This document shows, in pieces, positions 9,721-17,954 of a stretch of 64,000 bases of DNA (the stretch's first letter is position 1; the number at the start of each line of letters is the position of its first letter). The position numbers and the translations under genes were made by a program. Under the pieces are notes generated by a model. The model was not told the DNA's origin, ran no database searches, and saw only the letters and a program-made list of their open reading frames with translations. Origin of the DNA: Bacteroidetes bacterium endosymbiont of Geopemphigus sp. (GTDB lineage Bacteria; Bacteroidota; Bacteroidia; Flavobacteriales; Blattabacteriaceae); NCBI RefSeq assembly GCF_002904345.1, contig NZ_PEIH01000005.1, positions 550,449-614,448 of the forward strand. Direction: 5' to 3'.

Positions 9721-10668
9721 ATGAGTTGGTTTAAAAAAATATTTTCCAGCGAAAAAAAAGAAATCCTCGACAAAGGCCTGCAAAGAACCAAAAACTCTTT
9801 TTTCTCAAAAATCGGACGGGCTATTGCAGGGAAAACAAAAGTGGATGAAGAAGTTCTCGATCGACTTGAAGAGGTGCTTATCTCTTCTGATGTTGGAGTG
9901 AATACTACCTTAAAAATTATTAATCAAATTGAGGAACGAGTAGCACGGGATAAGTACATGAACGTGCAAGAGCTTCATTCTATACTTCGTGAGGAAATTG
10001 GGGTGCTCCTAAAGGAACCAAAGGAAGAAATGCAATCGGTACAACCCTGGGTGATCATGGTCGTGGGTGTTAATGGTGTGGGAAAAACAACCACTATAGG
10101 TAAACTAGCTCATCGATTCGAAAACTCTGGGAAAAAAGTCACCATCGGAGCAGCCGATACTTTTCGCGCAGCAGCAGTAGAGCAGCTCAGTCGTTGGGCT
10201 GAAAAATCCAATGCAGAACTTATAAAACAAGGTCAGGGGGCAGATCCGGCTTCTGTAGCTTTTGATGCATTACAAGCTGCTATTGCCAGACAATCCGACG
10301 TGGTATTAATAGATACTGCCGGACGTTTGCACAATAAAATTAATTTGATGAATGAGCTCTCAAAAATTCAACGGGTTATGAAAAAGCTCATCCCTGAAGC
10401 TCCTCATGAGGTTCTTCTGATATTGGACGGTTCTACAGGACAGAATGCTTTTGAACAAGCCCGGGCCTTTAAATTCGCTACACGAATTAGCGGACTTACC
10501 GTTACAAAACTCGATGGCACAGCCAAAGGTGGTATGGTGATAGGTATTTCGGATCAGTTTCAAATTCCAGTCAAATATATTGGTTTAGGAGAAGGTATTG
10601 AGGATTTACTACCCTTTGATAAAGATGCTTTTATAGCATCTTTCTTCGACAATTCCTCTATAGCATAA
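9721..10668 (+). CDS. ftsY: signal recognition particle receptor FtsY
   Basis: The 315-residue SRP receptor GTPase, which docks SRP-ribosome complexes at the membrane. Short N region with MSWFKKIF, then the four-helix N domain (VDEEVLDRLEEVLISSDVGV), then the G domain: P-loop GVNGVGKTTTIGKLA near residue 117, DTFRAAAVEQL, DTAGRLHNK, TKLDGTAKGG and GLGEGIEDLLPFD at the end. The long acidic A domain of E. coli FtsY is absent, as usual in Bacteroidota. SRP RNA is also in this window, so the co-translational route is kept. Confidence 0.97.
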   Translation: MSWFKKIFSSEKKEILDKGLQRTKNSFFSKIGRAIAGKTKVDEEVLDRLEEVLISSDVGVNTTLKIINQIEERVARDKYMNVQELHSILREEIGVLLKEPKEEMQSVQPWVIMVVGVNGVGKTTTIGKLAHRFENSGKKVTIGAADTFRAAAVEQLSRWAEKSNAELIKQGQGADPASVAFDALQAAIARQSDVVLIDTAGRLHNKINLMNELSKIQRVMKKLIPEAPHEVLLILDGSTGQNAFEQARAFKFATRISGLTVTKLDGTAKGGMVIGISDQFQIPVKYIGLGEGIEDLLPFDKDAFIASFFDNSSIA

Positions 10669-11197
10669 TAAATAATCTATAGTTCTTGCTATCATCTTAT
10701 ATGATAAAAAATTCATTAAATCACTTACTTAGTTAAATTTATTGTGTGCATATAAGTAGAATTATAGGCATATTGCGTTGTGCAAAGCAAGTTGTTCACA
10801 AACAAAGACAATTTCTTTTTATTTTCTGTAGCAAATTCATTCTTTCATCTATCTCAGGTCTTGTAAAAGTAGAATCCCAGATGTTACTTTAAAGATAAAA
10901 TCCTATGTCAATCCTAAACACTCTGACCAACGTATTAGCTTAAGGGGAATATTTAAAATATGACCTATCAAATATTTTGAGATGAATATATGTATAAGCA
11001 AATAAAAATATATACATTGTGTATAACAATTTATAATTATATTATTAATATAAATAATTACAAATTATCTAAACATAGATATTTATAATTAATGTATTTT
11101 TATTTGTAATAAAAATGTAGAGATCTCTATGAACTCTATATCCTCTGAAGGAAATGCGTAAAAAAGAAGAGTATATTTTTATATAAATAAGATTTAC
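10669..11197. other. intergenic stretch, nothing recognised
   Basis: About 530 bases, very AT-rich toward its right half. In related genomes rimO often follows ftsY, but I see no trace of its cysteine motif here. No RNA or repeat structure was found. Confidence 0.5.
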
Positions 11198-12154
11198 CTA
11201 AAAAGCATATCCTATACGAAAAGACCCCCACTGGTGTTTTTTTGCCCAGCTCTCCAACTCCTTGGTATTAAAAACCATCGTGACTTCAAATGTCCAGGGA
11301 CCGTAAGAAGAGCCGAGGCCATAATTCTGAGAAAAAACAAAAGGTTTCGCTTCGAATACTACAGGTCCTTTATCTTTTCTAAACAAGCCCCCTTGTATAG
11401 TGGCGTCATAAGCTACATACTTAAGTATAGGTTTAACAAAAAAATAAAACTCTTGCTTTCCAGGCGATACCTCAAGTGAGTTGAAATAACCTATTCTGCT
11501 AGCGTTAATCAAGGAATTGTATAAAGGAGAGAGCCATCCTACACGGATTAAACAGGCCAGGTCAGCCCCTGAAAACGTAGTACCCAGATTTAAAACACCT
11601 ACTGCTGCAAAGTCAACAAGTTTTTTTCTAAAAATCAGCTTGGTACAAGCGGCTGAAAGATTAAGGCCCCACTCGCTTTTTAACTGGTATTTCCAGCCAT
11701 TAACGTCGTAGAATTGAAAAAACCGATGAAAACTGCTCTGTACCTCTTCACCCAATGCATCGGGGCCTATGGCACCTACCTCGGAGGAATACTTTACAAA
11801 AGCTTCATCTTTATAAAATATTGAAATAGAAGTCTGAGCGTATAAATAAGCTGTGAAGGGCCTGTCTACATATTTCTGTGCAGGTATAGCCCCCGATTGA
11901 GGGGTATAAAGACGTTGCCCTATTTCAAAAGCAAGGATTTTTTTTACAATTGAGGAACTTTTTAAGTTTTTGTGGTCAAGCGTATACCGAAATGCTAAAA
12001 AAAAGCCATTAGTGTAATAACGATCCGAATACTTCCATAAATAAGAATCATTATCTGTTCGTAATTCAAATTCATAGAGACGTATTTTTTTTTGAGCAAA
12101 AAGCTGTGAAAAACAGCCAAATATCATTAAAAAAAATATCGACCGGATATGCAT
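11198..12154 (-). CDS. outer-membrane LpxR-like lipid A deacylase family protein
   Basis: A 318-residue protein with a signal peptide (IRSIFFLMIFGCFSQLFAQ). Blocks match the LpxR/DUF2219 family: the N-terminal FELRTDNDSYLWKYSDRYYT motif (the Asn-Asp pair corresponds to active-site residues), FEIGQRLYTPQ, DRPFTAYLYA and GAIGPDALGEEVQSSFHRFF, where the His fits the catalytic histidine. LpxR removes the 3'-acyloxyacyl chain from lipid A and forms a 12-strand barrel. The gene starts three bases after the ychF stop and is probably cotranscribed with it. An LPS-modifying role is inferred from the family. Confidence 0.8.
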   Translation of the reverse strand: MHIRSIFFLMIFGCFSQLFAQKKIRLYEFELRTDNDSYLWKYSDRYYTNGFFLAFRYTLDHKNLKSSSIVKKILAFEIGQRLYTPQSGAIPAQKYVDRPFTAYLYAQTSISIFYKDEAFVKYSSEVGAIGPDALGEEVQSSFHRFFQFYDVNGWKYQLKSEWGLNLSAACTKLIFRKKLVDFAAVGVLNLGTTFSGADLACLIRVGWLSPLYNSLINASRIGYFNSLEVSPGKQEFYFFVKPILKYVAYDATIQGGLFRKDKGPVVFEAKPFVFSQNYGLGSSYGPWTFEVTMVFNTKELESWAKKHQWGSFRIGYAF

Positions 12155-12157
12155 AAA

Positions 12158-13249
12158 TTACACATTAAAGCGAAAATACATAATGTCTCCATCTTGCACT
12201 AAGTATCCCTTACCTTCCACAGACATATGTCCAGCTTCACGAGCTTTACTCTCAGAGCCAAAATTAATAAAATCATTATAGTGTATAACTTCAGCCCGAA
12301 TAAAGCCCTTCTCAAAATCACTATGGATGACCGAAGCCGCCTGAAGAGCTGTCCAACCTCTTTGAATAGTCCAGGAACGTACTTCTTTCACGTCTGCTGT
12401 GAAATAGGTTTGAAGATTAAGCAAATGATATACTTTACGAATCAATTTGTTTACGCCAGGTTGTTGTAAGCCTAAATCTTTCAGAAACAGCGCTCGTTCT
12501 TCATAAGTAGTTAACTCAGCAATATCAGCCTCAGTTTGCGCGGAAAGCATTAAAATTTCAGCCTTCTCCGCAGCTGCCATGGATTTTACCTTATCAGTAT
12601 AAATGTTTCCATCTTTTAAGCTTTTTTCATCGACATTACATAGATAAATTACGGGTTTAGCGGTCAGGAGTTGTAAATTTTTCAGTTGTACTTCTTCTTC
12701 TGTAGAAAAAGAAAGGCCTCGTATATTTTCTCCATTATTAAGCGTTTTAGAAACACGCTCAAGGAATGCTAAGGATTTCATTGCCTGTTTATTTCCAGAT
12801 TTGGTTAACTTTTTTGCTTTTTCCAGATACCTGGTAATGGTGTCCAAATCTTTAAGTTGCAATTCAGTATCTACAATCTCTTTATCACGAAAAGGATCAA
12901 TACCTCCCTCTACATGTATAATATTAGAATTTTCAAAACAGCGCAACACATGGACAATTGCATGAGTCTCACGAATATTAGCTAGAAATTTATTTCCCAG
13001 ACCTTCACCTTTATGAGCTCCTTTAACAAGACCGGCAATATCCAGAATTTCTACCTCAGCAGGTATTATGCGCTTCGATAGAAGTAATTCCTGAAGTTTT
13101 GTAAGACGCTCATCCGGGACTTGAACAGAGCCTACATTGGGCTCTATAGTGCAAAAGGGAAAATTGGCCGACTGAGCCTTAGCGCTTGATAGACAATTAA
13201 AAAGAGTAGACTTGCCCACATTAGGTAATCCAACAATACCACACTTCAT
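12158..13249 (-). CDS. ychF: ribosome-binding ATPase YchF/OLA1 family
   Basis: A 363-residue Obg-like P-loop protein. Visible: GLPNVGKSTLFNCLSS near residue 6, DIAGLVKGAHKGEGLGNKFL, VHVLRCFEN, the altered specificity motif NVDE (typical of YchF, which prefers ATP), and a C-terminal TGS domain containing AFTADVKE-like QTYFTADVKEVRSWTIQRG and ending GDIMYFRFNV. It binds ribosomes and the translation machinery. Full length for the family. Confidence 0.97.
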   Translation of the reverse strand: MKCGIVGLPNVGKSTLFNCLSSAKAQSANFPFCTIEPNVGSVQVPDERLTKLQELLLSKRIIPAEVEILDIAGLVKGAHKGEGLGNKFLANIRETHAIVHVLRCFENSNIIHVEGGIDPFRDKEIVDTELQLKDLDTITRYLEKAKKLTKSGNKQAMKSLAFLERVSKTLNNGENIRGLSFSTEEEVQLKNLQLLTAKPVIYLCNVDEKSLKDGNIYTDKVKSMAAAEKAEILMLSAQTEADIAELTTYEERALFLKDLGLQQPGVNKLIRKVYHLLNLQTYFTADVKEVRSWTIQRGWTALQAASVIHSDFEKGFIRAEVIHYNDFINFGSESKAREAGHMSVEGKGYLVQDGDIMYFRFNV

Positions 13250-13316
13250 AAAATTCCTGCTTATCTAAATTAATATCTTTATAATGGATGAAAAAACACG
13301 GTAATGAAAAATAGAC

Positions 13317-15506
13317 CTAATTGGCTATTTCACTAATAAAATGTATGCGCAAAAGACGCATTTCTTCTTCTGTATATTCTTGATCAAAAGCAGCTAATGC
13401 ATCGCTTATTTTATCTGATCGGGCATTCATAAAATATTCAAAAATTTCATCAATATGTTCCTGATCAAAATTTTCATCGAGTTGGTACGCAATATTCAAA
13501 CGCGTTCCCTGATAAACAATGCTTTCCATCTCGGAGATAAGCTCTTGCATATTTAACCCTCTAGCCTTAGCAATATCTTCTAAATGCAGTTTTCGATCTA
13601 CATTTTGAATGATAAAAACTTTATGTGTAGATTTATTAGGCAATTGTTTCACCACAAGGTCTTCTGGACGAATGATCTGATTTTCTTCTACATACTTGGA
13701 GATAAGATCGAGAAATTCCTTACCCCATTTCCTGACTTTTCCCTTGCCCACCCCATAGATTTGCTGTAGCTCTGAGAGAGTGATAGGATATTGCGTAACC
13801 ATATCGTTAAGGCTTGATTCCTGAAAAACGGCAAAAGGAGGAATTTTATTTCTACGTGCAATTTCTTGTGTAAGCTCTTTTAAAAGTCTTAAAAGTTCCA
13901 CATCGAAAACCTGGTTAGCCGTTGCAGGATTTGTTTCAATTATTTTCTGAGTCTTGCTATAATCATGATCTTTAAATATCTCAAAAAAACAAGGAGAACT
14001 AAGGAATTCTTGACCTTTAAGTGTCATTTTTAAAACGCCATAACTCTCTATCTCTTTCTTTAAAAAATTATGTACAATAGCTTGTCGAATCAATGCTTTC
14101 CAAAAAACCTCACCTTTATTTGCGCCTGCACCAAAAAAATCTCTTTCAAATAACTTATGCGTCTTAATCATCACATTAGATTTTCCGAGAAGCACTTGAA
14201 TTAAATCTTTTGTTTTAAGTCTTTGGTGAGTTTTTTCAACTATATCGAGCAATTGGGAAAGTTCTTTAGTGGCCTGGATCTTTTCGTTTGGATAACGAAC
14301 GTTGTCATCCATATCTGAGCATACACCTGTGCTCATATCAAAATCTTCACCAAAATAATGCAATAAATATTTGCGCCTGGAAATGCCTGTCTCAGCATAA
14401 GCTACCACCTCTTCAAGCAGTTGCATTCCGATTTCGCGTTCAGCCATATTTTTATTGGACATAAATTTTTTTAGCCTTTCAATATCTTTATAATCATAAA
14501 AGGCAACACACTCACCTATACCTCCATCCCTGCCGGAACGACCTGTTTCTTGATAGTAACTTTCAAGACTTTTAGACATATCATAATGAATTACAAAACG
14601 TACGTTGGACTTATCAATACCCATTCCAAAGGCTATAGTAGCTACTATAATCTGCGCTTCTTCAGCTAAGAATATATCCTGACGCTTAGCACGAAGTTTT
14701 GCATCTAAACCAGCGTGGTAAGAAAGCGCATTGATTCCGTTGATGCACAAAAGCTGAGTGAATTCTTCTACTTTTTTTCGGCTAAGGCAATAAATAATAC
14801 CTGAAGCCCCTGGACGATCTTTGATATACTTAATAATTTGTTTATCTACATCTATCTTAGATCGTACTTCATAGTAAAGGTTTGGACGATTGAAAGAGCT
14901 TCTGTATACTTTTGCCTGACCCATTCCTAAATTTTTCTGTATATCTTCCTGAACCTTCGGTGTAGCAGTAGCTGTAAGTCCTATAATAGGCGCTCTTCCC
15001 ACTCGTTCAATTATAGCGCGTAAATTACGATACTCGGGACGAAAGTCATGTCCCCATTCAGAAATACAATGAGATTCGTCTATAGCAAAAAAAGAAACAC
15101 AAATATCTTTAAGAAGATGCAGATATTCTTCTTTAGCGAGGGTTTCAGGCGCCATATAGAGTAACTTGGTAGTTCCAGAACGCACATCGCCAACGACTTC
15201 CTTAATTTCAGATTTGTTTAAAGAAGAATTTAGTACATGTGCCACACCCTTGTCAATAGAGATGCCTCGTATAGCATCCACCTGATTTTTCATCAGTGCA
15301 ATCAATGGAGAAATTACAATAGCCGTTCCCTTGCTAATAAGCGCAGGCAATTGATAACATAAAGATTTTCCTGCCCCTGTAGGCATGATGACAAATACAT
15401 TTTCTCCCTGCAATAAACTATTAATGATTTTCTCTTGATCACCTTTAAAATTTTCAAAGCCAAAATATTGTTTAAGGGCTGATCTTAAATCTCTTTTATC
15501 AGACAT
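13317..15506 (-). CDS. recQ: ATP-dependent DNA helicase RecQ
   Basis: A 729-residue superfamily 2 helicase. Visible: FENFKGDQEKII, Walker A PTGAGKSLCYQLPA, DESHCISEWGHDFRPEYR (DEAH-type box), TATATPKVQEDI, VATIAFGMGIDKSNVRFVIH and YYQETGRSGRDG. An RQC region follows, with RRKYLLHYFGE but only one cysteine where the zinc-binding set usually lies, then an HRDC domain near residue 560 and a C-terminal extension. I chose the ATG at 15506 (MSDKRDLRSALKQYFGFENF) because homologues start there and a TAnnTTTG box ends five bases before it. It repairs DNA and restarts forks; recF, a partner in that route, is broken in this window. Confidence 0.94.
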   Translation of the reverse strand: MSDKRDLRSALKQYFGFENFKGDQEKIINSLLQGENVFVIMPTGAGKSLCYQLPALISKGTAIVISPLIALMKNQVDAIRGISIDKGVAHVLNSSLNKSEIKEVVGDVRSGTTKLLYMAPETLAKEEYLHLLKDICVSFFAIDESHCISEWGHDFRPEYRNLRAIIERVGRAPIIGLTATATPKVQEDIQKNLGMGQAKVYRSSFNRPNLYYEVRSKIDVDKQIIKYIKDRPGASGIIYCLSRKKVEEFTQLLCINGINALSYHAGLDAKLRAKRQDIFLAEEAQIIVATIAFGMGIDKSNVRFVIHYDMSKSLESYYQETGRSGRDGGIGECVAFYDYKDIERLKKFMSNKNMAEREIGMQLLEEVVAYAETGISRRKYLLHYFGEDFDMSTGVCSDMDDNVRYPNEKIQATKELSQLLDIVEKTHQRLKTKDLIQVLLGKSNVMIKTHKLFERDFFGAGANKGEVFWKALIRQAIVHNFLKKEIESYGVLKMTLKGQEFLSSPCFFEIFKDHDYSKTQKIIETNPATANQVFDVELLRLLKELTQEIARRNKIPPFAVFQESSLNDMVTQYPITLSELQQIYGVGKGKVRKWGKEFLDLISKYVEENQIIRPEDLVVKQLPNKSTHKVFIIQNVDRKLHLEDIAKARGLNMQELISEMESIVYQGTRLNIAYQLDENFDQEHIDEIFEYFMNARSDKISDALAAFDQEYTEEEMRLLRIHFISEIAN

Positions 15507-15511
15507 GCATA

Positions 15512-15519
15512 CAAATGTA
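15512..15519 (-). promoter_or_regulatory. -7 promoter box TACATTTG before recQ
   Basis: The minus strand reads TACATTTG, exact for TAnnTTTG, with only five bases between box and recQ ATG. Transcription from it would begin at or beside the start codon, giving an almost leaderless mRNA. It faces the kpsF promoter box. Confidence 0.55.
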
Positions 15520-15535
15520 CTTATAAAACTATCTT

Positions 15536-15543
15536 TAAATTTG
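15536..15543 (+). promoter_or_regulatory. -7 promoter box TAAATTTG before the kpsF relic
   Basis: Exact TAnnTTTG match ending 15 bases before the kpsF ATG at 15559. It may still drive tatC, whose start overlaps the end of the broken gene. Confidence 0.5.
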
Positions 15544-15558
15544 TTGAAAGCAAAAATA

Positions 15559-16527
15559 ATGTCACAGTATTTAAAAATACTATACTCAGCAAAAAAAAAC
15601 CTTGAAAAGGAAGTAAATGCACTGAAAATCACGGCAGAAAACTTAAATGATCAATTTACTCAGGCAGTACTAAATATTAATAAATGTGAAGGAAAAATCA
15701 TATGGACTACTATAGGAAAAAGTGCTTATATCGCTCAAAAATGGTAATCTCTTTTCATTCAATAGGTCTGGCTTCACAATTTCTGCACGCTTCCGAAGCT
15801 CTGCATGGTGATATAGGAATGCTCAATCAAAAAGACATCGTAATCTGCCTTTCCAAAAATGGAAGCTCGACAGAAATACATGCTTTGATTCCTCCTGTCA
15901 GAAAAAAAGAAGCTTACTTTATCGCAATTACCGCAGAGAAACAAAGTGAACTGGCCAAAAAATACGATAGTATTTTACTTATTTCTGAAAAAAACGAAGC
16001 TGATAAACAAAATCTAATCCCTACAATAAGTACTACTTCTCAACTGGCCTTAGGAGATGCACTTTTAATTGCCCTTACAGAGCTCAAAAAAAATTCCAGA
16101 GAGGATTTTTCGCACGCTATCATCCCGGAGGAGCTTTAGGGAAAAAATTACTTTGGACAGTAGATGATATTATGAAATGTAGCGAAAAACCTTCGGTAAA
16201 TCCTGAGGTTCCTATTAAAAAAGTTATTATATATCTCAAAAGGACAATTGGGAATGACGACAGTAATAAAATAAAATCACGTTATCCGGAGTAATTACCG
16301 ACGGTGATTTGCGTAGAATGCTTGAAAAAAATATCGATTTTTCTCATTTGAGCGCCCAGGATATCATGTCACAAGAGCCTAAATCTGTTCAAAGGAAATC
16401 CTTAGTCATAAAGGCAGCCGAACTTATACAATTGCATAATATTGAACATCTCATTGTTATGGAACGAAAAAATTATTATGGAATCATTAATTTTCATGAC
16501 TTGCTAAAAGCAGGAATACATTTATGA
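15559..16527 (+). pseudogene. kpsF: broken arabinose-5-phosphate isomerase
   Basis: The family (KdsD/KpsF: SIS domain plus two CBS domains) makes arabinose 5-phosphate for Kdo in LPS. Blocks in order: GKIIWTTIGKSAYIAQK, then in a second frame FLHASEALHGDIGMLNQKDI, VICLSKNGSSTEIHAL and TTSQLALGDALLIAL, then RYHPGGALGKKLLWTVDD in another frame, and GVITDGDLRRMLEKNIDF to the end. Frames change near 15740 (A5 where A6 would restore), near 16115, and more than once near 16230-16290. Residue conservation is high, so inactivation is recent. Its end overlaps tatC by four bases. Confidence 0.9.
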
Positions 16528-17333
16528 ATAACCTATCCTCAAAAAAGGAAATGCCTTTTTTAGCGCATCTCGAAGAACTTCGAAATCATCTTTTACGAGC
16601 TTTTCTCAGTATTGCTATAGGAACTGGACTTATGATGATCAATCGAACGCTGGTATTCGATTATATCTTATTTGCACCAGCCAAATCGGATTTTATTACC
16701 TATCGTTTATTCAACTTTTTTGGACATTTTTTTCATCGAGAAGATTTAATCATTTTGCCTAGTGATCTGCATATTCAAAATCGACAACTTTTGGGTCAGT
16801 TCAACACTTACATATGGGTAAGTTTACTAGGAGGAATTATACTAGCATTCCCTTATATATTTTATGAATTATGGAGCTTTATCCGTCCGGGACTTTCGGC
16901 AAAAGAACGAAATTATTCGCGAGGCGTTGTATTAGGAGCCACCGTTTTATTTACCTGTGGACTCCTTTTCGGATATTTTGTGTTATGCCCTATGGCCATA
17001 CAATTCAGTTATAGCTTTCGCATCAGCGATTTGCCCGAAAATATATTTGATTTAACTGACTATATATCTATAGTAACGCACTCTACATTGTCCATGGGTT
17101 TGGTCTTTCTATTTCCGTTGGCAGTATTTTTTCTAACCAAGATAGGTCTAATTAGCCCTAAATTTTTATGCACCTATAGAAAGCATGCCTTATTAATTAT
17201 GCTGGTAGTAGCAGCGGCTATCACACCCTCAGACTTATTAAGCATGATCATCGCTACTATTCCGCTCATTGCTCTTTATGAACTTAGTATAGTAACCTGC
17301 ATCATTGTTTCAAAAAAAAGAGTACATAGATGA
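16524..17333 (+). CDS. tatC: Sec-independent protein translocase TatC
   Basis: A 269-residue polytopic membrane protein with the TatC start MPFLAHLEELRNHLLRAFLS, then FGHFF, PYIFYELWSFIRPGLSAKER (the conserved cytoplasmic loop with FxxPGL), and further membrane segments ending with AAAITPSDLLSMIIATIPL and LYELSI. TatC binds twin-arginine signal peptides. The start overlaps the end of the broken kpsF gene as ATGA, so kpsF transcription and perhaps translation still reach it. No tatA gene is seen in the window. Confidence 0.95.
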   Translation: MNNLSSKKEMPFLAHLEELRNHLLRAFLSIAIGTGLMMINRTLVFDYILFAPAKSDFITYRLFNFFGHFFHREDLIILPSDLHIQNRQLLGQFNTYIWVSLLGGIILAFPYIFYELWSFIRPGLSAKERNYSRGVVLGATVLFTCGLLFGYFVLCPMAIQFSYSFRISDLPENIFDLTDYISIVTHSTLSMGLVFLFPLAVFFLTKIGLISPKFLCTYRKHALLIMLVVAAAITPSDLLSMIIATIPLIALYELSIVTCIIVSKKRVHR

Positions 17334-17342
17334 AGTAGATTT

Positions 17343-17891
17343 ATGAAAACCACCACTTTTAAAATTGGGGAACGTGTATCAGTAATCGATGAAAATCTTA
17401 CAGGTTTAGTGGTTAAAATTTTAGGATCAAAAGTTTGGATATCAACTAATTTTGGATTTGAATACTGCTATGAAGCCAAAGAATTAATACGGGTTTACGG
17501 CAATTTTTTTAACGATAAATCTGTCGATCTACTTCTAGAAGCTAAAGAGAGAAAAAAAAGAAAAGAATTGCTTATCAAGAAAGTTAAAAAACTTAAGCAT
17601 AAGGGGATTTTGGAGATAGATCTGCATATAGAAAAACTGCTTGACTTTCGCGGAAAATATACTCAAAGAGAGTGGTTATCTATTCAGCTAATTGAAGCGC
17701 ACAAAGCAATCAGAAGTTGTATGAAAAAAAATCGAAAACAACTGATTTTTATCCACGGACAAGGAGAGGGTATTCTTAAAAAAGCATTACATGAATTACT
17801 AGATGAATATCCTAATATAGAATATTTTGATGCATCTTATAGGAAATATGGAACAGGCGCTACGGAAATTTATATTCATTATCGCTTATAA
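17343..17891 (+). CDS. Smr domain protein
   Basis: A 182-residue protein. The N-terminal 70 residues form a small beta-rich module (KIGERVSVIDENLTGLVVKI), followed by a lysine-rich linker and a C-terminal Smr domain: ILEIDLHIEKL (LDLHG-like start), IFIHGQGEGILKKALHELL (HGxGxG motif) and YGTGATEIYI. Smr domains act as nucleases or RNA-binding modules, and in Bacteroidota short Smr proteins of unknown role are common. It lies 9 bases after tatC. The LDxHG motif is degenerate here (LHIEK), so nuclease activity is uncertain. Confidence 0.85.
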   Translation: MKTTTFKIGERVSVIDENLTGLVVKILGSKVWISTNFGFEYCYEAKELIRVYGNFFNDKSVDLLLEAKERKKRKELLIKKVKKLKHKGILEIDLHIEKLLDFRGKYTQREWLSIQLIEAHKAIRSCMKKNRKQLIFIHGQGEGILKKALHELLDEYPNIEYFDASYRKYGTGATEIYIHYRL

Positions 17892-17908
17892 ACAATATAA
17901 TAGTATAT

Positions 17909-17944
17909 AATTAAAAGGCCTCAAAAATGAGGCCTTTTAATTAT
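17909..17944. terminator. bidirectional terminator between the Smr gene and ompA
   Basis: A perfect stem AAAAGGCCTCA / TGAGGCCTTTT with an AAAA loop and A/T-rich ends on both sides, located between two convergent genes. It can act for either strand. Confidence 0.85.
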
Positions 17945-17954
17945 AAAGTTAAGC

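Noticed and set aside
15559-16527. Programmed frameshift or slippage to explain kpsF
   Set aside because: The first break is at an A-run, but later breaks are not at homopolymers and more than one correction is needed in a short stretch, so plain decay is more likely.
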